Program-made: the position numbers and the translations under genes
Assembly (NCBI RefSeq): GCF_002741945.1
Contig: NZ_MDVN01000023.1
Location: 1 to 64,000, forward strand
DNA length: 64,000 bases
Direction of reading: 5' to 3'
From: Gaetbulibacter sp. 4G1
GTDB lineage: Bacteria; Bacteroidota; Bacteroidia; Flavobacteriales; Flavobacteriaceae
In this document: positions 1 to 9,669 of the stretch, in pieces
How the letters are laid out: every line of letters begins with the position of its first letter
How positions within the stretch are numbered: position 1 is the first letter of the stretch
Notes under the pieces: generated by a model
The model's input: only the letters and a program-made list of their open reading frames with translations
Database searches by the model: none
Told to the model about the DNA's origin: nothing

Positions 1-195
1 TCTAGTATGTTTCAACCTAATACTAACATTCGTATTTTTAATAGATTCGGAAAACTAATAAAACAATTAAACCCTCTTGGAGAAGGATGGGACGGATTAT
101 ATAATGGGCAAAAACTACCTGCTGATGATTATTGGTTTGCAATAACATTACAAGATGGTAGAATTTTTAAAAATCATTTTACTTTGAAATATTAA
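1..195 (+). CDS. T9SS type B sorting domain protein, C-terminal end (partial)
   Basis: Only the last roughly 64 residues are in the window. The reading frame is open to base 1, so the gene starts upstream and the ATG at 7 is unlikely to be its start. The segment matches the end of the gliding-motility-associated C-terminal domain, which the type IX secretion system reads as an export and anchoring signal: it has FNRFGKLI, then GWDGLYNG, then DDYWF, and closes with a short beta-strand HFTLKY. The two complete genes downstream carry the same motif order (GWDGTFNG, DDYWF/DDYWY, GHFAL). This is therefore probably the first of three tandem paralogous surface-protein genes. The N-terminal architecture cannot be seen. 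Confidence 0.85.
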   Translation, partial: SSMFQPNTNIRIFNRFGKLIKQLNPLGEGWDGLYNGQKLPADDYWFAITLQDGRIFKNHFTLKY

Positions 196-330
196 TAAAC
201 AAATCATAAAAACCAATTAAAAATGCATTTTATCGGATAAATTTTGCATTTCATCTAAAAAAAGTATATTTTTCACAAATAAATTCAGTTTATAAATAAT
301 TGAGTTTACAAAAAAAAGAAACCTACTGCT

Positions 331-3300
331 ATGAAATTTGGTAACTTCTTAATGGGAATATTTTTGCTATGGGGTAGTTATGCGTTTTCGCAACAAATTT
401 CTATAGATGATTCAGTTGGCTTGCAACCCCTTATAGAAAACAACTTAGTGCAAAACAGTTGTGTGGAAATTACAAATATTACATCGTCTGTAAATGGTAG
501 TTCCAGTGGCTTCTCAAGTTACGCGCAGTTTAATAGAGCAGGATCAAATTTTCCTTTTCAAAATGGTATTATGCTTTCTACTGGAAACGCTACATCTGGT
601 GGTAATGGTGTTACAACACCAACATTAAGTGAAGGCTCTACAATTTGGGGAACAGATCCAGATTTAGAAGCGGCTTTAGGTGTTTCAAATACACTAAATG
701 CTACCTCAATTGAATTTGATATTGTATCTATTTCTAGCCAACTTCAATTTAATTATTTATTAGCATCTGAAGAATACTTCGGAATTAATCCTTGTCAACT
801 TTCTGATGGTTTTGCGTTTTTAATTAAAGAGACCGGTAGTGCACTACCCTATCAAAATATTGCGTTAGTTCCTGGCACCTCAACACCTGTTAATACCAAT
901 ACCATCCACGATGAAATTTTTGGAGTTTGTCCTGCACAAAACAGTCAATATTTTGATGGCTATAACATTGGAGACACCAATTATAATGGTAGAACCAATG
1001 TATTAACAGCTTCAACAACAATAACGCCTTATGTACAATACCATATTAAATTGGTTATAGCAGATCAAACGGATGGTACCTTCGATTCAGCTGTGTTTAT
1101 TGAAGGTAATAGTTTTAGAATTTTAGATTTAGGAGATGATGTTTCTACATGTGCTCCTTCAGTTACTCTAGATGCAGATATACAAAACCCTCAGGCTACT
1201 TATGCTTGGTTTTTAGATAATAATCCATTAGCAACAACACTCTCAACTATAAGCGCAACACAAGATGGTACATATAGAGTTGAAGTTACTGTAGATTTAA
1301 ATGGTAATGCTTGTGTTGAAACTGATGAAATTGTAGTTATTTTAAATACCGAAGAACCAATTGCTCCTATTTCTGATTATTTTTTATGTGATGATATAAG
1401 TGAAGATGGTATAGAAGTATTTGACTTATCTTCCAAAAACACAGAAGTAATTAACAATATCCCTTTCACTAATTATTCCTTTTCTTATCATCTATCTGAT
1501 GCTGACGCAAGAAATAATGTAAATAGTATTTCAGGTAATTTTTCTAATACCGTAACCCCACAACAAACCATTTATGTACGTATTCAAGATTTAGATTCTG
1601 GCTGCTATGGTTTTACTACATTTAATTTAATAGTAAACCCTGTACCCAATGTAACTGACCCAACACCTTTAGAAATTTGTGATAGTGATACCGTGCCAGA
1701 TGGCTATACTGTTATAGATTTAACACAAAAAGATAACGAAATAACAGGAGGACAGAGTAATTTGGCTGTAAGCTATCATTATAGCGCTGTTGATGCAGAT
1801 AATGGTGCTAATCCAATTCCAATTCCATATGTAAATACAAACACACCAACTGAAGTTGTATATATAAGAGTTATAGATACACAAACTGGTTGTGTAAACA
1901 CATCTTCTTTAACAATCGACATTACTACAAGTCCTATCGTTGATAGAAATACACAATATATAGATGCATGTGATGCTGATCATGATGGAAGTGCTGATTT
2001 CGATTTGACACAGGTCATTAATGACGTACTAATGGGTTTAGATCCAACTACAGTAACTATTACATTTCATGAAACACTACCAGATGCACAAAGTGGTATT
2101 AATCCAGTAGCAGATGAAACAAACTACCAATATCAAAATGCGTTATTAGAACCTGGTTCAACTAGACTTTACATAAGGATTGAAGATAACAATACAGGTT
2201 GCGCCTCTATAGTTCCGCTTGAACCCCATACTAATTTACTCTTAACAGGCACTGATACTGGAGATTTTGCATTATGTGATACTAACGATGACGAAAACGA
2301 TACTTTAGAGTTTAACTTAAATACTGTAGCCCTATTCATTGCTAATGAATTACCAAACATTGTGGTTACCTTTTATGTAACCGAAATGGATAGAGACACA
2401 GATACAAACCCTATTGATACTACAGTATTATTTGCTGCTACTAGCCCAACTACAGTATACATCAAAATAGATGATGTTGTTAGTGGTTGTTCTGATTTTT
2501 CAGAAATAACATTATTGGTAAATCCTGTATTATTATTTAATCCAGCTAACCCTCTACCTTATTGCGATACTGATGATGATGGCTTTGTAAGTATTGATCT
2601 AGCTTCGCTAGATGATACTGTAACTGGAGGCAATCCAAATTTTGAAGTGAGATACTTCTCTACTGATATTGATGCACAAAATAATACTAATCAATTACCT
2701 CCATTCTATACTAATACAAGCATGCTAGAAACTATTTATGCACGTATAGAAAATATAGATACTGGTTGTAGTACCATAAACCCGTTTGAGATTCAAATAA
2801 ACCTTGCGCCAGCAGCAACATCACCAAGCCCTATTGTAATTTGTGATAATGATCAAGATGGGTTTTCAATTATAAACCTTGATGATAAAATTTCTGAAAC
2901 AGTTACTAGCACAGCTGGTATTAATATAGACTTTTTCACATCTTTTGATGATGCCGATAATAATGTAAATCCAATAACAAATAGAACTAATTATAATGCT
3001 AATACGCAAACCGTTTATATTCGTGTTGAAAATGATGATAGCCTTAGTTGTTATAATATAGTAACACTAGATGTAACAGTAAACACCTTACCTGTAATAC
3101 CTAATATTACTCCTTTTCAAATATGTAAAGATGATGGAACTTTTACAGCAGATTTTTTGCTTGCTGATAAAGATGTCGAAATTTTAAACGGTCAGACAGG
3201 AAAAGAAGTTTATTATTTTGAAGACGCTAGTTTTACAACACCTATTGATAAAAATACTATTTATCAAAACACAACCACACCGCAAACAGTTTATGTTCGT

Positions 3301-5214
3301 GTAGAAAACATAACTGATAATACCTGTTTTGCTACATCATCCTTTACATTACAAGTATCATCCGATCCAATTTATAATACTTTCTCTCCTTATTTGATTT
3401 GTGACGATATTACTAATGATCAAATTCATGTTTTTGATTTAAATGAAAAAATTACAGAAATATCTCAAGGATCTCCAGACAACCTTAATGTTACTTTTCA
3501 CTTAACAAGACAAAATGCTGAAGATAATATTAACCCTCAACCAATACAATATACTAATATTTCTAACCCACAAACACTTTATGTAAGAATAGAAAGCAGT
3601 GCTTCATTTTGTTACGTTGTAGAAGAACTAGGTATTAATATTATTGCATCTCCAGATATTACACAAGCCACACCTTTTGAGCAGTGTGATACAGATTATG
3701 ATGGGTTTGTAACATTTAATTTAGAAAATGCAGATTTTGAAATTTTAGATAGATTGCAAAATGACCTTATAGTCAATTATTTCGAAAATTTTACAGATAT
3801 TAATCAAAATGATGGTTTAGATAATAGTAATGAAATTTTAGATCCTATAAATTATATCTCAAATACAAGAACGGTATATATTAAAGTCGCAAATACCTTA
3901 ACAAGATGTTTTAGCGTTATTCCATTAGATCTAGTTGTTGTTCCTCCTCCTCCAACAAACAATATAAATACTATAGAAATTTGCGATAATGATACTGATA
4001 CATTTGATTTAACTACAGTAAATGCACAAATTGTTAATGACCCTAGCTTAGTAACTATATCATATCATAACTCTCAAAATGATGCTGATAATAATCAGAA
4101 TCCAATCGGAAATACATATAATTACACAGCTAATAATCACACTATTTTTGTTAGAGTAAATGATCCGCTTATTAATTGTCCAATAACTGTATCATTCAGC
4201 TTACAAATAAACCCAAATCCAATAGCTAATACAGCTCCAGATTTAATAAGCTGCGATGATGATTTTGATGGTTTTTTTGAATTTGATTTATCAGTAAACA
4301 CTAATACCATAATAGGCTCTCAAAATACTTCAACACATACAGTTACCTATTATAATGATATTACAAATGCAGAGTCGGAAAGTAATGCATTACCAAATTT
4401 ACACTCCGCTTTTGATGGCGAAATTATTTATGCTCGTATTGAAAATAATAATACAGGGTGCTTTGCTATATCTCAATTTGCAACTAGAATAAACCCTTTA
4501 CCAATAGTTCCTATTGAGGACCTTGTACCACTTTGCATAAACGATTTACCTTTAATTATCAGTGCAGACACTGGGAATCTCAACGACACCTATTTATGGT
4601 CTACAGGTGAAACCTCAACAGAAATTCTTTTAGACGATGTTGGAGATATTGGTGATTACTGGGTTACTGTTACAACACCTCATGTTGTGGGGTCAGACTG
4701 CCAATATACCAGAAATTTTACCGTAATAGAGTCTGAAGATGCTACTATTAATTTTACTACAAAAGTTGATTTTGCAGATCCAAATAGTATAACAGTAGAT
4801 GTAAGTGGTATTGGTGATTATGTCTTTATTTTAGACGATGGAGAACCCCAAACATCAAACGTTTTTGAGAACGTTACTTTCGGATTACATATAGTTACAA
4901 TACGAGATTTAAACGGTTGTAAAGATGTAACCACCGAAGTTGTCGTTATAGATATTCCTAAATTTGTAACACCTAATAATGATGGCACATTTGATACTTG
5001 GCACATTGTAGGCGTACAAGAGATACCAGGAACAGTTGTTTATATTTATAATAGGCATGGTAAACTATTAAAAACTCTTCCACACACCTCTAGAGGTTGG
5101 GATGGTACGTTTAATGGACATAATATGCCTTCGGATGATTATTGGTTTGTAGCTAAGGTTATTCAAAATGGTGAAGCATTTGACATAAAAGGACATTTCG
5201 CTTTAAAGCGTTAA
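331..5214 (+). CDS. Large choice-of-anchor L, repeat-rich T9SS type B secreted protein
   Basis: A 1627-residue predicted surface or secreted protein. It begins with a signal peptide (residues 1-21, MKFGNFLMGIFLLWGSYAFS). A choice-of-anchor L-type domain follows at about 45-265, with the typical LLASEEYF segment near 145-150. An Ig-like segment lies at about 270-345. Residues 351-1398 are eleven degenerate repeats averaging about 95 residues, each starting with Cys-Asp and closing with a strand-like Y(V/I)(R/K)(I/V) and a second Cys. The last 90 residues are a T9SS type B sorting domain (FVTPNNDG, YNRHGKLLK, GWDGTFNG, DDYWF). Export across the outer membrane by T9SS is inferred from that domain. 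The role is unknown; an adhesin or matrix protein would fit. It lies 40 bases upstream of a shorter paralogue. Confidence 0.88.
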   Translation: MKFGNFLMGIFLLWGSYAFSQQISIDDSVGLQPLIENNLVQNSCVEITNITSSVNGSSSGFSSYAQFNRAGSNFPFQNGIMLSTGNATSGGNGVTTPTLSEGSTIWGTDPDLEAALGVSNTLNATSIEFDIVSISSQLQFNYLLASEEYFGINPCQLSDGFAFLIKETGSALPYQNIALVPGTSTPVNTNTIHDEIFGVCPAQNSQYFDGYNIGDTNYNGRTNVLTASTTITPYVQYHIKLVIADQTDGTFDSAVFIEGNSFRILDLGDDVSTCAPSVTLDADIQNPQATYAWFLDNNPLATTLSTISATQDGTYRVEVTVDLNGNACVETDEIVVILNTEEPIAPISDYFLCDDISEDGIEVFDLSSKNTEVINNIPFTNYSFSYHLSDADARNNVNSISGNFSNTVTPQQTIYVRIQDLDSGCYGFTTFNLIVNPVPNVTDPTPLEICDSDTVPDGYTVIDLTQKDNEITGGQSNLAVSYHYSAVDADNGANPIPIPYVNTNTPTEVVYIRVIDTQTGCVNTSSLTIDITTSPIVDRNTQYIDACDADHDGSADFDLTQVINDVLMGLDPTTVTITFHETLPDAQSGINPVADETNYQYQNALLEPGSTRLYIRIEDNNTGCASIVPLEPHTNLLLTGTDTGDFALCDTNDDENDTLEFNLNTVALFIANELPNIVVTFYVTEMDRDTDTNPIDTTVLFAATSPTTVYIKIDDVVSGCSDFSEITLLVNPVLLFNPANPLPYCDTDDDGFVSIDLASLDDTVTGGNPNFEVRYFSTDIDAQNNTNQLPPFYTNTSMLETIYARIENIDTGCSTINPFEIQINLAPAATSPSPIVICDNDQDGFSIINLDDKISETVTSTAGINIDFFTSFDDADNNVNPITNRTNYNANTQTVYIRVENDDSLSCYNIVTLDVTVNTLPVIPNITPFQICKDDGTFTADFLLADKDVEILNGQTGKEVYYFEDASFTTPIDKNTIYQNTTTPQTVYVRVENITDNTCFATSSFTLQVSSDPIYNTFSPYLICDDITNDQIHVFDLNEKITEISQGSPDNLNVTFHLTRQNAEDNINPQPIQYTNISNPQTLYVRIESSASFCYVVEELGINIIASPDITQATPFEQCDTDYDGFVTFNLENADFEILDRLQNDLIVNYFENFTDINQNDGLDNSNEILDPINYISNTRTVYIKVANTLTRCFSVIPLDLVVVPPPPTNNINTIEICDNDTDTFDLTTVNAQIVNDPSLVTISYHNSQNDADNNQNPIGNTYNYTANNHTIFVRVNDPLINCPITVSFSLQINPNPIANTAPDLISCDDDFDGFFEFDLSVNTNTIIGSQNTSTHTVTYYNDITNAESESNALPNLHSAFDGEIIYARIENNNTGCFAISQFATRINPLPIVPIEDLVPLCINDLPLIISADTGNLNDTYLWSTGETSTEILLDDVGDIGDYWVTVTTPHVVGSDCQYTRNFTVIESEDATINFTTKVDFADPNSITVDVSGIGDYVFILDDGEPQTSNVFENVTFGLHIVTIRDLNGCKDVTTEVVVIDIPKFVTPNNDGTFDTWHIVGVQEIPGTVVYIYNRHGKLLKTLPHTSRGWDGTFNGHNMPSDDYWFVAKVIQNGEAFDIKGHFALKR
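1381..4524 (+). repeat. Eleven tandem Cys-paired DxDxDG-type protein repeats
   Basis: Protein-level repeats inside the 331-5214 gene, divergent in DNA sequence. Units begin with a Cys followed by acidic residues, for example CDADHDG, CDTDDDG, CDNDQDG, CDTDYDG and CDDDFDG. An FDL/FNL-like strand, a variable middle often containing DAxxNxNP, an aromatic-rich TVY(I/V)R(I/V) strand and a second Cys (often TGC) follow. The DxDxDG signature resembles calcium-binding loops of EF-hand and thrombospondin type 3 modules. Several copies (numbers 4, 7, 8 and 10) have lost part of it. Calcium binding and a disulfide within each unit are inferred. Confidence 0.8.
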
Positions 5215-5254
5215 ACTTATTTTCACCTCTTAAAAGTATTTATACATACTATAT

Positions 5255-7579
5255 ATGAAATACTTCATATACTTATTTTGCTTTTTATTCAGCAATTATC
5301 TAATTGCTCAAAACATACAGGTAGATAGTCAATCCTACACCCCACAGCAACTTATTGAAGATATATTAATAGATAGTAATTGTATTAGTAATGTAGTAGT
5401 TACAAATGTTGTTGGTGGCAATTTTGGTGGAACAGAACAAAGCTATGGCTACTTTAATGCCAATGGTTCAACATTTCCTTTTCAGAGTGGAATAGTTTTA
5501 AGTACAGGACGTTTAAGCAATGTTGAAGGACCAAATACAACCCTAAGTGATGATGATGCTAATAATTGGGGAGGAGATAATGATTTAGAAACTGTTTTAA
5601 ATGAAAGTAATACACATAATGCTACCATTATAGAATTTGAATTTACATCAGTAGCTAATTTAGTAAGTTTTAAATACCTTTTTGCTTCAGAAGAGTATCA
5701 ACAAGGAAATCCAAACACCTGTCAATTTTCAGATTTATTTGGCTTTTTAATCCGTGAAGTATCTGACCAAGTTTACACAAATATTGCATTAATTCCAGAT
5801 ACACAAATACCAGTTAAAGTAACTACGGTACACCCAGATATTCCTAATGGTTGCCCAGCTCAAAACGAAAGTTATTTTGGAGGTTGGAACAATTCTAATG
5901 CTCCTATTAATTTTAATGGTCAAACCGTCGTTCTTACTGCTACCGCTAATGTTTTACCAGGACAAACCTATCATGTAAAATTAGTAATTGCAGATCAACA
6001 AAATTTCAGGTATGACTCAGCCGTATTTCTTGAAGCTGGAAGTTTTCGTTTAAATACTGTTTTGGGCCCAAATAGATTAATATCTACAAATAATGCTCTA
6101 TGTGAAAATGAAAGTCTTGAGCTAAATGCATCACAAATTGGGGCAGCATCTTACAGATGGTTTTTTAATGATGTAGAGCAAATAGGAAGTAATAACGAAA
6201 CTTTTAATGTTACTCAAGCCGGAAAATATAATGTTGAAGTTACCTTAAACAACAACTGTTTATCTTATGGAGAAATACTAGTTGAATATGTTCAAAACCC
6301 AATTGTCTCTAATACTAGTATTATTGAATGTGATAGTGATCAAGATGGATTAACAACATATAACTTATTTAATGCAGTTCAAGACATTATAAACGGAGAC
6401 CCATCATGGTCAGTTCAAAACTTCTTTTTAACAGCTCTAGAAGCTCAACAAAATTCTAATGAAATACCAAACCCGTCAGCATTCCAAAATACCATACCAC
6501 AACAAACCGTTTATATTAGGCTAGAATATGCGTTCAAATGTTTTTCTATTGCAGAAATAGTTTTAGATACTTCAAACAATACTATAAACATTCCTGCTTA
6601 TGATATTTGTGATGATGACATCATTGATGGCTTTTCTGTATTTAACACCAATGATTTAATATCTTATATAGAGCCTTCGGTTCCAAACGGGTCAACAATA
6701 ACTTTTTATATAAGCGAACAAGATGCATTAAGTGAATCAAATGCAATAAGTGAAAATTACACTAACACAACTCCTAATAATGATACTCTCTTTGTGAAAG
6801 TAGAAAACAACGGAAGCTGTTATGCTATAAGTACTATTGATTTAAATGTGATTTTCACACCATCGTTATTGGCAAACGAATCTCAGTTTTATTGTCTCAA
6901 TACATTTCCAACGGGTATTGAGTTATATGCTGGCGTTTTAAATGATGACCCAAACAACTATACGTATCAATGGTTTTTAAATAATCAGCAAATAAATAAT
7001 ACAACTGCTATTATCAATATAAACGAAACTGGGACTTATACTGTAATGGTAACCCATCTAAACGGATGCACTTCATCTCGAGAAATTACTGTTGTACCAT
7101 CTAACATAGCTACCATAAACAACGTTACGGTTTTAGAAGCGTCATTGAACAATTCTATTACAGTAAATGTATCTGGCGAAGGACAATACCTATTTGCCTT
7201 AGACTCTCAAATATATAACGATAGTAATGTGTTTACTAATGTTAAAGCTGGGTTTCACACTGTGTATGTGTTTGATAATAATGGTTGTGGAATAGTGTCA
7301 CAATTAGTATCAGTTTTAGGGTTTCCAAAATACTTTACGCCGAATAATGATGGCTATAACGACACTTGGAAGCCTTTTGGTGTAGACGCTCAATTTAATT
7401 CAGACATTAAAATAATTGTATTTAATCGATATGGGAAATTATTGAAAAGCATTAGCCCCTTGGAAGCCGGATGGGATGGAACTTTTAACGGATCTAAGCT
7501 TCCAAATGATGATTATTGGTATAAAGTTATTTTTCCTGACGGAAAAGAATATCGTGGACATTTTGCTCTAGTTAGGTAA
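5255..7579 (+). CDS. Choice-of-anchor L T9SS type B secreted protein (short paralogue)
   Basis: A 774-residue paralogue of the preceding gene with the same plan. It has a signal peptide (about residues 1-19), a choice-of-anchor L-type domain with LFASEEYQ near 145-152, and an Ig-like segment. Only two copies of the Cys-paired acidic repeat follow (CDSDQDG and CDDDIIDG). Next come further Ig-like segments and a T9SS type B sorting domain (YFTPNNDGYNDTW, FNRYGKLLK, GWDGTFNG, DDYWY). It starts 40 bases after the previous stop with no terminator seen between, so co-transcription is possible. A cell-surface or secreted location is inferred from the sorting domain. The molecular function is unknown. 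Confidence 0.88.
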   Translation: MKYFIYLFCFLFSNYLIAQNIQVDSQSYTPQQLIEDILIDSNCISNVVVTNVVGGNFGGTEQSYGYFNANGSTFPFQSGIVLSTGRLSNVEGPNTTLSDDDANNWGGDNDLETVLNESNTHNATIIEFEFTSVANLVSFKYLFASEEYQQGNPNTCQFSDLFGFLIREVSDQVYTNIALIPDTQIPVKVTTVHPDIPNGCPAQNESYFGGWNNSNAPINFNGQTVVLTATANVLPGQTYHVKLVIADQQNFRYDSAVFLEAGSFRLNTVLGPNRLISTNNALCENESLELNASQIGAASYRWFFNDVEQIGSNNETFNVTQAGKYNVEVTLNNNCLSYGEILVEYVQNPIVSNTSIIECDSDQDGLTTYNLFNAVQDIINGDPSWSVQNFFLTALEAQQNSNEIPNPSAFQNTIPQQTVYIRLEYAFKCFSIAEIVLDTSNNTINIPAYDICDDDIIDGFSVFNTNDLISYIEPSVPNGSTITFYISEQDALSESNAISENYTNTTPNNDTLFVKVENNGSCYAISTIDLNVIFTPSLLANESQFYCLNTFPTGIELYAGVLNDDPNNYTYQWFLNNQQINNTTAIININETGTYTVMVTHLNGCTSSREITVVPSNIATINNVTVLEASLNNSITVNVSGEGQYLFALDSQIYNDSNVFTNVKAGFHTVYVFDNNGCGIVSQLVSVLGFPKYFTPNNDGYNDTWKPFGVDAQFNSDIKIIVFNRYGKLLKSISPLEAGWDGTFNGSKLPNDDYWYKVIFPDGKEYRGHFALVR
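6320..6886 (+). repeat. Two copies of the Cys-paired acidic repeat
   Basis: Two protein repeats of the type that occurs eleven times in the neighbouring paralogue. They begin IIECDSDQDG and YDICDDDIIDG, each followed by a TVYIR- or TLFVK-type strand and a closing Cys. The first keeps a full DxDxDG signature and the second is degenerate. Confidence 0.75.
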
Positions 7580-7593
7580 TTGCTTTAGATTTG
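7562..7593 (+). promoter_or_regulatory. Candidate promoter of uvrB, near-leaderless
   Basis: TTTG at 7562-7565 and TAGATTTG at 7586-7593 are separated by 20 bases. This matches the Bacteroidetes -33/-7 consensus (TTTG and TAnnTTTG). The uvrB ATG lies only 4 bases after the -7 box, so transcription should begin at or next to the start codon. The -33 element lies inside the last codons of the upstream secreted-protein gene. Confidence 0.55.
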
Positions 7594-7597
7594 TAAA

Positions 7598-9601
7598 ATG
7601 CAATTCAAAATTGATTCAGAATTCGACCCTACTGGTGATCAACCACAAGCTATAAAGCAATTAGTTGATGGCATAAATACAGAAGAAAAATATCAGACCT
7701 TACTTGGTGTTACTGGTTCTGGTAAAACCTTTACTGTTGCAAATGTAATTGAAAAAGTACAACGCCCAACTTTAGTTTTAGCACATAACAAGACACTCGC
7801 AGCTCAACTATATTCAGAGTTTAAGCAATTTTTTCCAGATAACGCAGTTGAGTATTTTGTATCGTATTACGATTATTATCAACCTGAAGCTTACATTCCT
7901 GTTTCTGGTGTATATATAGAAAAGGATTTATCCATAAATGAAGAAATTGAGAAGATGCGTTTAAGTACTACATCTTCCCTACTCTCTGGTCGTCGTGATG
8001 TTTTAGTTGTTGCATCAGTATCTTGTTTATACGGTATAGGTAACCCTGTAGAGTTTCAAAAAAATGTAATCACACTTAAAAGAGATCAGATAATTTCACG
8101 AACCAAATTATTGCATCAATTAGTACAAAGTTTATACTCGCGTACTGAAGGCGAATTTAATCATGGTAATTTTAGAATAAAAGGAGACACAGTTGATATT
8201 TTTCCAAGCTATGCAGATGATGCTTTTAGAATTCACTTTTTTGGTGATGAAATTGAAGATATAGAGTCTTTTAATATTCAAACAAATGCTATTGTTGAAA
8301 AATATGATCGCCTAACTATTTATCCTGCCAATATGTTTGTAACATCTCCTGAAGTTTTACAAGGCGCCATAAAAGATATTCAAGATGATTTAGTTAAACA
8401 ACATGATTATTTTAAAGAAATAGGAAAGCATTTAGAAGCAAAACGTTTGAAAGAGCGAACCGAATTTGATTTAGAAATGATACGCGAATTAGGATATTGT
8501 TCGGGTATTGAAAACTATTCGCGCTATCTGGATGGAAGACAACCAGGAACAAGACCATTCTGTTTGTTAGATTATTTTCCAGATGACTATTTAATGGTTG
8601 TAGATGAGAGTCATGTAACCATTTCTCAAGTACATGCAATGTATGGCGGAGACAGAAGTAGAAAAGAAAACTTAGTAGAATATGGTTTTAGGTTGCCTGC
8701 AGCAATGGATAATCGTCCACTAAAATTTGAGGAATTTGAAGCATTGCAAAATCAAGTTATTTATGTAAGTGCAACACCAGCCGATTATGAGTTACAAAAA
8801 ACAGATGGTATTTATGTTGAGCAAGTAATACGTCCAACTGGTTTATTAGACCCTATTATTGAGGTAAGACCAAGTTTAAATCAGATTGATGATTTAATTG
8901 AAGAAATTCAGCAACGCGTAGAAAAAGACGAGCGTACTTTAGTAACAACCCTTACTAAAAGAATGGCAGAGGAATTAACTAAATACTTAGATAGAATTCA
9001 AATACGATGCCGTTACATTCATAGTGATGTAGATACTCTAGAGCGGGTTGAAATTATGCAAGATTTGCGCAAAGGGCTATTTGATGTTTTAGTAGGTGTA
9101 AATTTACTTCGTGAAGGTTTAGACTTGCCCGAAGTTTCTCTTGTAGCTATTTTAGATGCCGATAAAGAAGGTTTTTTACGCTCTGCAAGATCACTTACTC
9201 AAACCGTTGGTAGAGCCGCTAGAAATCTAAACGGAAAAGCTATTATGTATGCTGATAAGATTACTAAAAGTATGCAAAAAACAATTGACGAAACAGAATA
9301 CAGGCGCGAAAAACAAATTGCATACAATACTAAGCATAAAATGACTCCTAAGGCATTAAATAAAAGTTTAGACAATGCTTTATCGAAAAACTCAATAAGC
9401 ACCTACAGTTATGAACTTGAAGCAGCTAAAGCTGCCGAACCAGAAAGCGAGTATTTAAGTAAACCTGAACTGGAAAAGAAAATTAGAGAAAAACGCAAGC
9501 TTATGGAAGAAGCAGCAAAAGCATTAGACTTTATTATAGCTGCCAAATTGCGAGACGAGATTAAAAATTACCAAAATAAACTAGAAAAGCTAAAAGTTTA
9601 A
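7598..9601 (+). CDS. uvrB: Excinuclease ABC subunit UvrB
   Basis: A 667-residue UvrB, the damage-verification helicase-like subunit of cytoplasmic nucleotide excision repair. It is loaded onto DNA by UvrA and then recruits UvrC. Visible features are Walker A GVTGSGKT at residues 37-44, the damage-probing beta-hairpin segment YYDYYQPEAYI near 92-102, Walker B-type DESH near 336, and helicase motif VI with QTVGRAARN. A C-terminal UVR domain of about 35 residues (EKKIREKRKLMEEAAKALDF) binds UvrC. The length is normal for the family. It follows the T9SS gene by 18 bases but has its own promoter candidate, so it is probably transcribed separately. uvrA is not in the window. Confidence 0.98.
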   Translation: MQFKIDSEFDPTGDQPQAIKQLVDGINTEEKYQTLLGVTGSGKTFTVANVIEKVQRPTLVLAHNKTLAAQLYSEFKQFFPDNAVEYFVSYYDYYQPEAYIPVSGVYIEKDLSINEEIEKMRLSTTSSLLSGRRDVLVVASVSCLYGIGNPVEFQKNVITLKRDQIISRTKLLHQLVQSLYSRTEGEFNHGNFRIKGDTVDIFPSYADDAFRIHFFGDEIEDIESFNIQTNAIVEKYDRLTIYPANMFVTSPEVLQGAIKDIQDDLVKQHDYFKEIGKHLEAKRLKERTEFDLEMIRELGYCSGIENYSRYLDGRQPGTRPFCLLDYFPDDYLMVVDESHVTISQVHAMYGGDRSRKENLVEYGFRLPAAMDNRPLKFEEFEALQNQVIYVSATPADYELQKTDGIYVEQVIRPTGLLDPIIEVRPSLNQIDDLIEEIQQRVEKDERTLVTTLTKRMAEELTKYLDRIQIRCRYIHSDVDTLERVEIMQDLRKGLFDVLVGVNLLREGLDLPEVSLVAILDADKEGFLRSARSLTQTVGRAARNLNGKAIMYADKITKSMQKTIDETEYRREKQIAYNTKHKMTPKALNKSLDNALSKNSISTYSYELEAAKAAEPESEYLSKPELEKKIREKRKLMEEAAKALDFIIAAKLRDEIKNYQNKLEKLKV

Positions 9602-9615
9602 ACTTTTAGCTTTTC
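9584..9615. terminator. Perfect 32-base inverted repeat over the uvrB stop codon
   Basis: The arm GAAAAGCTAAAAGTT (9584-9598) pairs perfectly with AACTTTTAGCTTTTC (9601-9615). The whole 32 bases form an uninterrupted palindrome centred on the uvrB stop codon. Only a short T-run follows. It is probably the uvrB terminator and could also serve the convergent gene that ends at 9670. Confidence 0.55.
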
Positions 9616-9669
9616 CATAACCCAAATATGGGCTTAATAACACAAATAATTAAACTTAGCAGATAAATT

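Noticed and set aside
196..330. Promoter of the large T9SS gene at TAAATTTTG near 238-246
   Set aside because: The spacing does not match TAnnTTTG and no -33 element is placed correctly.
1381..4524. Regularly spaced repeats that might suggest a CRISPR-like or DNA repeat array
   Set aside because: The similarity is at the protein level only. DNA copies diverge, there is no short exact repeat with spacers, and a single long reading frame covers the region.
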